From RGIG464 sp045643185 (GTDB lineage: Bacteria > Myxococcota_A > Bradymonadia > UBA4248): 33,093 bases of DNA. The notes under the pieces are model-generated. The model did no database searches, was not told the DNA's origin, and saw nothing but the letters and a program-made list of their open reading frames with translations. This document shows, piece after piece, positions 8,089 to 15,468 of the stretch; position 1 is the first letter of the stretch, and every line of letters begins with the position of its first letter. Where the stretch lies: the NCBI GenBank assembly GCA_045643185.1, contig JAZUKH010000013.1, positions 1 through 33,093 of the forward strand, read 5' to 3'. Made by a program: the position numbers and the translations under genes.

Positions 8089-9222
8089 ATGTATCAGCCG
8101 CAATTTGTTTATACGTCAGGCATTGCAAGAACATTGATGCGAATTGAGCGCTATTGTGTCAGTCTGAACTATCTCAGGCTGCCGACTCGCGAACAACAGA
8201 AAATGCAGTATGATGCCAAATTGAAGCGCACGCACTTTTCGACGAGTATTGAAGGTAATGTGCTGTCTTACGATCAGGTGGAACGCGCCATTCAAAAGAA
8301 AGCCAAAGACTGTGCACTGAATGCAGAACGTGAAGTGATAAATTACTGGGACGCCATGAATTTTCTGGACGAACAGCATAAAAAGCACACACAGGTGACA
8401 GAAGCTTTCATTCAAACTGTTCACGGATACATTACGAAATCAGGACAACGCGTGTTGCGTTCTGAATATCGACAAGCTACGCCTCCTGGCGTTCTTTTTG
8501 CGGTTTTTGACAGTGTAACTCGACAACCAGAATATATCCCCCCTGAATACGTCGATATTCAGCCACTTATGCATGATCTCGTAGCATGGTATAATAACGA
8601 CAAAGAAACGCCAGAGCCCATCAAAGCTGCGCTTTTTCTCTATCAATTTGTGACAATTCATCCGTTTAATGATGGAAACGGGCGAACTGGCCGGGCCTTG
8701 GCGACCTATATTTTGATGGAAACCGGTTATGACATGAAAGGTTTCAATGCCATGGAAGAGTATTATGCAAGCGATTTGCAGGGATATTATAAAAATCTCC
8801 AAATGGGTTTGCCGGCACTCTATTATAATGGCCGCATTAAGCCGCCGCATCTTGAGCAATGGATAACTTACTTTTTGGAGATCATGGCGTTGAATGCAGA
8901 AAAAATCTATGATGCCGCTTATAAAGCATCCAACGTATCGACTCCGAATCCGGCAGTTCGCGATTTGAATCCGCAGGATTTAAAACTCATTCGTTATCTT
9001 ATCGAAACAAACACAAAGAAGGTTCAGACCAAAGATGTGGCCAAGCTATTTCAGGTGTCGACTAAAACCGCCGGAAAATGGTGCAAACTCTGGTGTGAAC
9101 GTCATATTCTTAATCCAAATATTAGAACAACGCGCACAGTTTCTTATGATCTGATGCCTAATTATGCCAACCTTGTTTTGGAAGATATTGGGTTTGCGGA
9201 AAACTGTGTAAAAACTGAGTGA
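8089..9222 (+). CDS. Fic-family AMPylase-like protein with C-terminal winged helix
   Basis: Fic enzymes transfer AMP or a related group to hydroxyl side chains of target proteins. In 377-residue numbering, the catalytic motif HPFNDGNGRTGR starts at H191 and is complete. The N-terminal inhibitory motif S-x-x-x-E-G is present (STSIEG, Glu55), which marks an N-terminally autoinhibited (class II) Fic protein. The C-terminal 80 or so residues (KLIRYLIETNTKKVQTKDVAKLFQ... region) look like a winged helix-turn-helix. An in-frame ATG at 8041 adds 16 residues, but they are encoded by the operator-like repeat. MYQPQF at 8089 matches usual Fic_N starts, though its ribosome site is weak. The gene sits between the interference and adaptation genes of the cas locus. 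The target is unknown and no separate antitoxin gene is seen. Confidence 0.9.
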   Translation: MYQPQFVYTSGIARTLMRIERYCVSLNYLRLPTREQQKMQYDAKLKRTHFSTSIEGNVLSYDQVERAIQKKAKDCALNAEREVINYWDAMNFLDEQHKKHTQVTEAFIQTVHGYITKSGQRVLRSEYRQATPPGVLFAVFDSVTRQPEYIPPEYVDIQPLMHDLVAWYNNDKETPEPIKAALFLYQFVTIHPFNDGNGRTGRALATYILMETGYDMKGFNAMEEYYASDLQGYYKNLQMGLPALYYNGRIKPPHLEQWITYFLEIMALNAEKIYDAAYKASNVSTPNPAVRDLNPQDLKLIRYLIETNTKKVQTKDVAKLFQVSTKTAGKWCKLWCERHILNPNIRTTRTVSYDLMPNYANLVLEDIGFAENCVKTE

Positions 9223-9279
9223 TGACATCAGAATCACAACTTTTGCGTTATGATGCATCTATTCCATGCATAATTGAGT

Positions 9280-9368
9280 AAATTGTCCGGGCGTATGGAG
9301 CGTAGCGTACAGGACGCTTGGCTTGCCGTGTGCCACTTTCAAATTGTCCGGGCGTATGGAGCGTAGCG
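9280..9368. repeat. Two-copy direct repeat before cas1
   Basis: A 28-bp sequence starting AAATTGTCCGGGCGTATGG occurs at 9280-9307 and again at 9341-9368, with 33 bp between. Both copies contain the CGTATGGAGCGTAGCG core found in the adjacent stem-loop elements. The first copy lies in a degenerate stem (GTCC 9285-9288, GGAC 9312-9315). It appears to be a partial duplication of the stem-loop family and not a CRISPR. Confidence 0.7.
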
Positions 9369-9417
9369 ACATAGACCGGACCGCCATGCGTATGGAGCGT
9401 AGCGACATAGCATGGCG
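9347..9417. repeat. Bulged stem-loop elements 4 and 5 (upstream of cas1)
   Basis: Element 4 (9347-9380) has outer arms TCCGG and CCGGA around CGTAT...ATAG. Element 5 (9382-9417) has outer arms CGCCATGC and GCATGGCG, a single bulged G, then TAT...ATA around GGAGCGTAGCGAC. They are the reverse orientation of the elements downstream of cas6e, with CGTAT...ATAG in place of CTAT...ATACG. The two elements share the same central 13 bp. Confidence 0.75.
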
Positions 9418-9442
9418 CCCCCCAAAAAAAGGGAGAAAGAGC

Positions 9443-10681
9443 ATGAAAGAGATTCCCGGTATTAAGAAGCCTGATTTGCAGGCATTGCCGCAGATCAAAG
9501 ACCGCATGACGTATTTGTATCTGGAGCATTGTGTTATTAATCGCAAGGACGGGGCGATAACCGTGGCAGACACGCGAGGCATTGTGCATGTGCCGGCAGC
9601 TTCGATCAGCGTGCTGCTTTTGGGACCGGGCTCGAATGTGACGCATCGCGCGATGGAACTGCTTGGTGATGCAGGCTGCAGCGTGATTTGGATCGGCGAG
9701 CGTGGGGTGAGATATTATGCGCATGGGCGGCCGTTGACGCATTCGGCGCGGCTACTGATTCGACAGGCAGAACTCGTATCAAATGTTCGAAGTCGAGTGG
9801 CGGTAGCGCGCCAGATGTATCAAATGCGTTTTCCGAATGAAGATGTTTCTAAATATACAATGCAGCAACTTCGTGGACATGAAGGGGCGCGTGTCAGATC
9901 TATATATCGTAAATATTCAAAGTTGACAGGCGTTCCATGGAACGGCAGAAGCTATGATCCTAATGATTTGGAGTCCGGTGATCTGGTGAACCAGGCACTT
10001 TCTATGGCAAATTATTGCTTATATGGCGTGATCCATAGTGTCATTGTCGCTCTCGGATGTACACCTGGCTTAGGTTTTGTACATAATAATCATGATCGTG
10101 CTTTTGTATATGATATCGCCGATTTATATAAAGCCGAAATTACCATTCCGATTGCTTTTATGATCGCTAAAAAAGAACCGGAAGATATTGAAGGAGAAAC
10201 GAGGCGTGCTGTGCGTAATGCGCTTGTGCAGTATAAAATTCTGGAGCGGGCGACAAGGGATATCAAATGGTTGCTTTTAGGGAATGATTCAGCATCATTT
10301 GATGAAGAAGTGGGGGACGTCGAGGTGTTGAATTTGTGGGATGATAAGACGGGATGTGTGAAGAGTGGCGTATCCTATGGCAAATCTGAAGATGAAGATG
10401 CAACGGATGATTCTATTCATAATGACATCGCTGTTCTTGATGAGATGAATGCGACGGAACGGAGCAATGGAAAAATTGTTGAGGATACGCCTGCTTCCCC
10501 CGCCAAACGTCCCGTTTATGAAGATGATTTCTTTGCTGAACTCGCTTATGCTGATGAGGATATTGAAGCAGATGAATCGTTTATTGAATTTGAAAATGAT
10601 TTATCTGGAAATGTTGATACGAGTTTTGATCCAGAGGAGTTTGATTTAGAAGAAGGTAATGATGATGGGGAGGATTTCTGA
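9443..10681 (+). CDS. cas1: Type I-E Cas1 integrase with acidic C-terminal tail
   Basis: Cas1 is the integrase of CRISPR adaptation and acts with Cas2 to insert spacers. The 412-residue protein has a complete type I-E core (about 1-300). The metal-binding residues align with the E. coli set at a constant offset of +6: E147 in RGHEGARVR, H214 in GFVHNN, D224 and D227 in FVYDIADLYK. Residues about 305-412 are an added tail rich in Asp and Glu (EDDFFAELAYADEDIEADES and similar) with no E. coli counterpart (about 305 residues in total). The frame opens at 9323, but those 40 residues are encoded by stem-loop repeats. The ATG at 9443 follows GGGAGAAAGAG. cas2 starts 3 bp after the stop. Confidence 0.95.
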   Translation: MKEIPGIKKPDLQALPQIKDRMTYLYLEHCVINRKDGAITVADTRGIVHVPAASISVLLLGPGSNVTHRAMELLGDAGCSVIWIGERGVRYYAHGRPLTHSARLLIRQAELVSNVRSRVAVARQMYQMRFPNEDVSKYTMQQLRGHEGARVRSIYRKYSKLTGVPWNGRSYDPNDLESGDLVNQALSMANYCLYGVIHSVIVALGCTPGLGFVHNNHDRAFVYDIADLYKAEITIPIAFMIAKKEPEDIEGETRRAVRNALVQYKILERATRDIKWLLLGNDSASFDEEVGDVEVLNLWDDKTGCVKSGVSYGKSEDEDATDDSIHNDIAVLDEMNATERSNGKIVEDTPASPAKRPVYEDDFFAELAYADEDIEADESFIEFENDLSGNVDTSFDPEEFDLEEGNDDGEDF

Positions 10682-10683
10682 TT

Positions 10684-11916
10684 ATGGTCGTCATTTCTAT
10701 TACAGATTGTCCAGCGACATTGCGTGGCGATTTAACGAAATGGCTGTTTGAAGTCAACGTGGGCGTATATGTCGGGCAGGTTTCAGCGAGAGTTCGCGAT
10801 GAACTATGGAACCGCATTTTGGAAAATGCCAAAGTAGGGCGAGTGACCATGGTTTACCAGACGAACAACGAACAGCATTTTGCATATAGAGTGCATAATT
10901 CAGAGTGGAAGCCGATAGATTTTGACGGGTTGACGTTAATGTTACGGCCTGTGGATGAATTTTCAAACAGGCCGCAATCATTGAGACCAGGTTTTAGCAA
11001 GGCTGCACAGCGACAGATCGTTCATCGCATCCAAAAGGCTGAGATGAAAAGAGCTGCACAAATGCAGGAAGACTCGAATGATAATTTGAAAATGCCTGAT
11101 GATAGCAGTCTTAAAGATGATAAATTTGAAAAAAATGAAAAATCTGAAAATAAAATATCGATAAATACAAAACAAGATTCGAATAATATACTGAATACGG
11201 CAGATAGTCAGACAGAAAATGATAATAGTAAACATAATAATTATATAGAAAAATGCAAGGAACAATCAGCTGAAAACAGTCAAAAGTTTCCCAGACGATC
11301 GGCGACGTCACCAATTCTGTTTGAGCCAGAACCGTATCATGTGAAGAAACGATCTGAACAGAAAGACATAACGAATCAGAAAGAAATTGTTATTCCAGAA
11401 AATATAACAAATCGTTCCTATGTCGTGATCGATCTGGAGACTACGGGGTTAGATGAAAATGAACACGAAATCATTGAGTTTGGGGCGATTCGCATTCGAA
11501 ATGGACAGATCGTCGATAAATTTCAGTGTCTCGTATGCCCTAATAATGAAATTCCAGACTTTATTTCTAAATTAACGGGAATTACGAATGATATGGTTGA
11601 AAACGAGGGGATTGAACTCAAACAGGCATTGATTCAATTTGTTGCATTTATTGGAAATGATATGATCGTAGGTCATAATATTGACTTTGATATTAAATTT
11701 ATACAGGTTGCACTGGCATTGTATCATTTGCCTAAACTGACAAATAGGCGTAGTTGCACGCTTGAAATATCTCGTATGAAGTGTCCTCAGATCAAAAGTC
11801 ATAAATTAAGTTCGTTGGTTAAGTACTTTGGTATTCAGAGCTCTGGTGAACATCGAAGTCTAGAGGATTGTGAAAACGTATTTCATTTGTACGAAAAACT
11901 TCTGGCTTTGAAGTAG
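10684..11916 (+). CDS. cas2: Cas2 fused to a DnaQ-like DEDDh exonuclease
   Basis: Residues 1-95 are type I-E Cas2 (MVVISITDCPATLRGDLTKW...). Residues 101-125 are basic, and 126-240 form a polar, Asn/Lys/Glu-rich, probably disordered linker encoded by AT-rich DNA. Residues 244-410 are a DnaQ-family 3'-5' exonuclease with all DEDDh residues: D250 and E252 in VIDLETTGLD, D336 in HNIDFDIKF, H390 and D395 in HRSLEDC. Such Cas2-DnaQ fusions are known in some type I-E systems, where the exonuclease trims prespacer 3' ends. The linker here looks unusually long. GGGGAGGA (10667-10674) precedes the ATG by 9 bases, so cas1 and cas2 are one transcription unit. Confidence 0.95.
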   Translation: MVVISITDCPATLRGDLTKWLFEVNVGVYVGQVSARVRDELWNRILENAKVGRVTMVYQTNNEQHFAYRVHNSEWKPIDFDGLTLMLRPVDEFSNRPQSLRPGFSKAAQRQIVHRIQKAEMKRAAQMQEDSNDNLKMPDDSSLKDDKFEKNEKSENKISINTKQDSNNILNTADSQTENDNSKHNNYIEKCKEQSAENSQKFPRRSATSPILFEPEPYHVKKRSEQKDITNQKEIVIPENITNRSYVVIDLETTGLDENEHEIIEFGAIRIRNGQIVDKFQCLVCPNNEIPDFISKLTGITNDMVENEGIELKQALIQFVAFIGNDMIVGHNIDFDIKFIQVALALYHLPKLTNRRSCTLEISRMKCPQIKSHKLSSLVKYFGIQSSGEHRSLEDCENVFHLYEKLLALK

Positions 11917-11993
11917 AATTTCACAATTAATCATCTAGATGAGGTTAAACTTGAACTGAAACTGAAGGTAGAATAGGTTTGTGGCATCTTTTG

Positions 11994-12015
11994 AATGTTC
12001 TGGGTGAACATTTTT
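11994..12015 (+). terminator. Possible weak terminator after cas2
   Basis: AATGTTC (11994-12000) and GAACATT (12006-12012) form a 7-bp stem with a 5-base loop, followed by a run of T residues to 12015. The stem is AU-rich and so weak. A protein-binding palindrome is an alternative reading. Confidence 0.35.
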
Positions 12016-12250
12016 ACATCTTTGACAACAGAATAAAAGAAAGTTTTATCGATAGAGGGATACTTTGAGCTGCAGTTGACCAGTAAGGTGGTCTGACGAC
12101 GTCGAACAGTTACAGCTTAGGTAAGGAGCATAATCTGTTTTAGCTTGTTCGTTTGGTCTTGAACATTTTGTTTTGGAGCAGGCCTGGGCCTGCGGCGCGC
12201 AGGGGGACGCTCGCGCTCGTCCCCCTTGCAACCCCCGAGCGCTCTTTTGT

Positions 12251-12293
12251 CGGCCGTGTGGAACTCGCTTCGCTCACACATGCCACACGGCCG
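12251..12293. repeat. Stem-loop with 11-bp arms, variant of the family
   Basis: CGGCCGTGTGG (12251-12261) and CCACACGGCCG (12283-12293) are exact inverses around a 21-base centre containing CTCGCTTCGCTCA. The same 13 bases form the centre of the element at 17168-17203. The TAT/ATA junction is absent here, so this is a related variant. Confidence 0.6.
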
Positions 12294-12571
12294 TACCAAA
12301 TTCAGGAACTGTTAAGGCAGATCATCGTAAACAAAATTTTGGAGTCGGCGGCCGCGACGACGTTACGTCGCTACACTTCGGTTTCGAACCCGTGGAGACG
12401 CGAGGCTCTCACGTCTCCGCTCGTCGAGCTCAGCCTGCTTGCCTTCGGCTTCGCAACGGCTGCTGAGATTTATGTATTTCGCCATCCGGGGAGAGCTGTA
12501 ATGTTGTGTCGCTTTTTTCGCCGGGTTGGGGTTTTACAGAACCGCGTAAAATGCGTATAAGCGCGGTCTAA

Positions 12572-12705
12572 ATTTTGGCGTCGCGTATCGGCTTTGCCGA
12601 TAGCGACGCGGCCGTGCGTATGCCAATAGCACGGCCAGTTATTTTGGCGTCGCGTATCGGCCTTGCCGATAGCGACGCGGCCGTGCGTATGCCAATAGCA
12701 CGGCC
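12572..12705. repeat. Tandem duplication of a two-hairpin unit
   Basis: A 65-bp unit occurs at 12572-12636 and 12641-12705 with one base difference. Each unit holds two bulged stem-loops. The first has arms GCGTCGC/GCGACGC with inner TATCGGC-TTT-GCCGATA (CTT loop variant in copy 2). The second has arms GGCCGTGC/GCACGGCC with TAT-GCCA-ATA. Every one has the single bulged G before TAT. All four are in the same orientation as the elements upstream of cas1. Confidence 0.85.
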
Positions 12706-12745
12706 TTCCCAAACGATACGAAACTGCATGAAATAGGATCGATCG

Positions 12746-14014
12746 ATGTCCAGACAGATACGCGCGGCGTTGCTATTTGACCAGCGCATCATACATGAGA
12801 AATATTTTCACGAGGCGACGTTGAACGTCGGGCCGACGGGGGATTTTTGCGTCGACGTCCTGACTAAAAACGTGGCGTTGCTTCAGAACGGCGTGTTGAC
12901 GGTTCCGGAAGGGTACACGGCGAGTTGCTCAAAACAGGGGCAGATCGAGATCGCGCGGACGTATGAAAGGGCGGAATCGTTTGAATTTGGCGAGGATGAC
13001 TGGCTGATTTTGAATTTAGGCCGCAAGCTCGACCTTGTGCTTTGTTGGGATGTACCGATGGCGCCGCTCGTGGGCTCGCCCGCAGCTGGCCTTGCCGAGC
13101 GCCTCTCGACGCCATTGTCGGCGGCGATCGTCGTCAGCTTTTTGCTGCACAGCTTTTTCATTTTTAGCGCGTTCTGGTTTGGAAAGACGCAGGAAGAGCC
13201 GTTTTCGATCGCGCAGGTGAGTCCGCGATGGATCGAAATGATGGCCAGCATTGATGAGCATCAGGAAAAAGAAGAGGAAGAAGAGCCTGAAATGATCGTG
13301 GAAGACGTGGATGACGTACTTTCGGACGTTTCAACGAGCGACATTTTGAAGCCCAAAGTGGATGATTCGCCGATCGCGGGGCTGGATAAGGTCGACAAAC
13401 CGGTAGGTCTTCAGGCGGCTCTGGGCGCGACAGGCCTGAACAACATGGACAGCCTTTTTGGCTCGACGGCCGGGCTAGGCGATGCGTGGGCCGAAATGGC
13501 GGAATCTGAAGACGGCACGGCTGTTGGCGTTGGCGCCGGCTTCGGTATGGGATTGGCTGGCGTTGGTTTCGGCGGCGGGGGGGGCGGTGGGGGCGGCTAC
13601 GGCGGCGGGATCGGTGGACTGGGCGGCGGTGGCGGCGCTGGAAAAGGCGGAAAAGTGACTGGACCAAAAAAATCGACGGTCAAACCCAAGCCAAAACTCG
13701 ATCTCGAAGCTGCCAAAGAAGGTCAGTTCTGCAAGGAGAGCAACATCCGCGATGTCGTGCAAAAACGCGCGGCGGCGCTTCGAAACTGCTACGAACAGCA
13801 ATTGCTCGCCGATCCTTCGCTTTCGGGTAAAGTCATCGTCTTTTGGAAGATCGGCCTGGATGGGCAGGTCACTGAGGCGTCGATCAAGTCGTCGACGCTC
13901 AAAAATGACCGCGTCGAATCCTGCCTGACCAAGACCGTGCGCAGACTTCGCTTCGATAAACCCGATGGCGGCATCTGCGTTGTCGAATTCCCCTTCATTT
14001 TCACGTCGAACTGA
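12746..14014 (+). CDS. AgmX/PglI-like protein: one membrane segment, Gly-rich linker, TonB-like C-terminus
   Basis: The 422-residue protein has a cytoplasmic-looking N-terminal domain (1-115), one membrane segment at about 124-145 and an acidic stretch at 172-192. A glycine-rich linker (about 259-302) and a basic, proline-containing spacer (PKKSTVKPKPK) follow. The C-terminal domain (about 331-422) resembles the AgmX/PglI or TonB C-terminal fold, including the segment SGKVIVFWKIGLDGQV. In this family such proteins span the periplasm and pass on inner-membrane energy. Three cysteines in the C-terminal part (C329, C348, C393) could form disulfides. The linker contains a run of eight G bases at 13577-13584. 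It is followed 2 bp later by the ABC ATPase gene, so one operon is likely. The ribosome site is weak. Confidence 0.75.
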   Translation: MSRQIRAALLFDQRIIHEKYFHEATLNVGPTGDFCVDVLTKNVALLQNGVLTVPEGYTASCSKQGQIEIARTYERAESFEFGEDDWLILNLGRKLDLVLCWDVPMAPLVGSPAAGLAERLSTPLSAAIVVSFLLHSFFIFSAFWFGKTQEEPFSIAQVSPRWIEMMASIDEHQEKEEEEEPEMIVEDVDDVLSDVSTSDILKPKVDDSPIAGLDKVDKPVGLQAALGATGLNNMDSLFGSTAGLGDAWAEMAESEDGTAVGVGAGFGMGLAGVGFGGGGGGGGGYGGGIGGLGGGGGAGKGGKVTGPKKSTVKPKPKLDLEAAKEGQFCKESNIRDVVQKRAAALRNCYEQQLLADPSLSGKVIVFWKIGLDGQVTEASIKSSTLKNDRVESCLTKTVRRLRFDKPDGGICVVEFPFIFTSN

Positions 14015-14016
14015 TC

Positions 14017-14748
14017 ATGATCGAAGTTAGTCATTTTTCGTACGCTTACGGCGCGCAAAAAGCGGTCGATGATATCTCGTTTTCGGTTGCAAAAGGCGAG
14101 CTTGTGGCACTGGTTGGACCGAACGGCGCTGGTAAGTCGACGACCATGAAGGTTTTGACGACGCTCATGAAGCCCGCCTGCGGCTCGATCCGCGTTGCCG
14201 GCTATGATGTCGTCTCCGAGCCCATTCGCGTGCGTCAAAATCTCGGCTATCTGCCTGAAAATAACCCGCTTTACGGCGATATGCTCGTGTTTGACGCGCT
14301 TTGGTCGATGGCTGAACAGCACGGATTGGCGCGGCATGCGATTCCGGCTGCGCTCGACGCCGTCGTCAAGGCGTGCGATCTCCACGCGGTCATGCACAAA
14401 ACGATCGATGCGCTTTCAAAAGGCTATCGTCAGCGCGTCGGCTTGGCACAGGCTATCATTCATCAGCCTGACACACTCATACTCGACGAAGCCACGACAG
14501 GGCTCGATCCCAATCAGATTCGTGACATTCGCGACCTCATCATCGATATTGCCAAAAACAAAACGGTGTTGATCTCGACGCATATCCTTCAGGAAGTGCG
14601 CGCGATGGCAAAACGCATCATTTTGTTGAACCACGGTAAGATCGCGTGTGATGGCAACATCGATGAACTCTGCGACGGCGTCGCTCAAAAAACGGGCAAG
14701 GCCAAGGCTGATCTTGAAGACCTGTTCGAATTTTATACAAAATCATGA
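14017..14748 (+). CDS. ABC transporter ATP-binding protein (GldA-like)
   Basis: This is the ATPase subunit of an ABC-2 type exporter. The 243-residue protein has Walker A GPNGAGKST (34-42), a signature-like LSKGYRQ (133-139), Walker B LILDEAT (154-160) and the switch histidine in STHILQE. It overlaps the permease gene by 4 bp (ATGA). The neighbouring permease and GldG-like protein place it in the Gld-type module. In Bacteroidota that module is linked to gliding, but it is found widely in organisms that do not glide. The substrate is unknown. Confidence 0.93.
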   Translation: MIEVSHFSYAYGAQKAVDDISFSVAKGELVALVGPNGAGKSTTMKVLTTLMKPACGSIRVAGYDVVSEPIRVRQNLGYLPENNPLYGDMLVFDALWSMAEQHGLARHAIPAALDAVVKACDLHAVMHKTIDALSKGYRQRVGLAQAIIHQPDTLILDEATTGLDPNQIRDIRDLIIDIAKNKTVLISTHILQEVRAMAKRIILLNHGKIACDGNIDELCDGVAQKTGKAKADLEDLFEFYTKS

Positions 14749-15467
14749 TGAGTTTTTTACCGCTTCTTAAACGCGAATTGTCGCGCATGGTCCATTCGAG
14801 CGTCATCGCGATCATTTTGGTGCTTTTTTTGTTCATGTTGGGCGGCATGTTTTTTCGCGAATATTTTGATACGGTCCAAGCGCTTTCGCTTCGTCCGTTC
14901 TTTTCGCAGATGCCGATCCTTTTGGCGTTCTTTTGTCCGGCTCTGACGATGGGGCGCATTTCGGGCGAGCGCGCCGATCACACGCTCGATCTGTTGTCGA
15001 CGTTTCCGCTGCACGGTTGGCAGATCGTGGCGTCCAAGTTCGTTGCCTGTCTCATGATCTTGGCGATCGTACTCGCCTTCACGCTGTCGTATCCGCTGAC
15101 GCTTTCGCAGCTCGGAACGCTCGACTGGGGGCCGGTCTGGGGCGGTTATTTGTCGCTCTTTTTATTGGGCGGCGGCTATTGCGCCATCGGGCTTTTGACG
15201 TCAGCCTGGGCCAAAGACCAAATGATTGCTGTCCTTGCCGGATTCTTTTTGTGTGTCGCCTTGACCTACATCGACACGTTGGCGAGCGGTTCGTCCGGTG
15301 CCATGGCGGTGCTGCTGCAGAATTTGTCGGCAAGTTATCATTTTTCGAACATTGCGCGCGGGGTCGTCGATATTCGAGACCTGATCTATGCGCTTTCATT
15401 GCAGGTTTTGGCGCTTTCCGGCTCGGTCTTTCTGCTCGAAGCGCGTCGTTATCCCGATCCGGTGTGA
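14745..15467 (+). CDS. ABC-2 type permease (GldF-like)
   Basis: This 240-residue integral membrane protein has about six hydrophobic segments (roughly 18-40, 54-70, 99-120, 132-153, 160-180 and 215-233). It carries the ABC-2 permease segment GRISGERADHTLDLLSTFPL that precedes the second half of such proteins. It is the membrane partner of the ATPase encoded just upstream, with overlapping start and stop codons. The auxiliary subunit gene begins 1 bp after its stop. Confidence 0.9.
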   Translation: MMSFLPLLKRELSRMVHSSVIAIILVLFLFMLGGMFFREYFDTVQALSLRPFFSQMPILLAFFCPALTMGRISGERADHTLDLLSTFPLHGWQIVASKFVACLMILAIVLAFTLSYPLTLSQLGTLDWGPVWGGYLSLFLLGGGYCAIGLLTSAWAKDQMIAVLAGFFLCVALTYIDTLASGSSGAMAVLLQNLSASYHFSNIARGVVDIRDLIYALSLQVLALSGSVFLLEARRYPDPV

Positions 15468-15468
15468 T

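Larger units (their letters stand above)
11917..12745. other. 829-bp gene-free region rich in stem-loops, downstream of cas2
   Basis: I find no convincing gene here. The short open frames lack ribosome sites and run through palindromes. The first part is AT-rich. From about 12180 it is packed with stem-loops: GGGGGACG/CGTCCCCC (12202-12225), an 11-bp stem at 12251-12293, GCGACG/CGTCGC (12354-12371), GGAGACG/CGTCTCC (12394-12418), CTCAGC/GCTGAG (12429-12467) and the tandem pair at 12572-12705. There is no CRISPR array, although this is a common place for one. Confidence 0.75.

Noticed and set aside
9280..9368. A 28-bp direct repeat with a 33-bp gap (61-bp period), exactly the spacing of a type I-E CRISPR, just before cas1.
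   Set aside because: There are only two copies, the repeat lacks the usual repeat stem, and its core recurs in the neighbouring stem-loop at 36-bp spacing. It is explained by the stem-loop family.
9323..9442. Upstream start of Cas1 adding 40 residues.
   Set aside because: The extra residues are encoded by repetitive stem-loops, and the ATG at 9443 has a good ribosome site and matches usual Cas1 starts.
30..12171. An 11-bp inverted repeat (ACAAAATGTTC at 30-40, its inverse at 12161-12171) flanking the cas locus, suggesting mobile-element ends.
   Set aside because: It is short and AT-rich, no transposase or integrase other than Cas1 is present, and no target duplication is visible. Chance recurrence is plausible.
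12046..12792. Several short open frames on both strands in the region after cas2.
   Set aside because: They run through palindromes and tandem repeats, have Arg/Ala/Pro-rich composition typical of non-coding GC-rich hairpins, and no ribosome sites.
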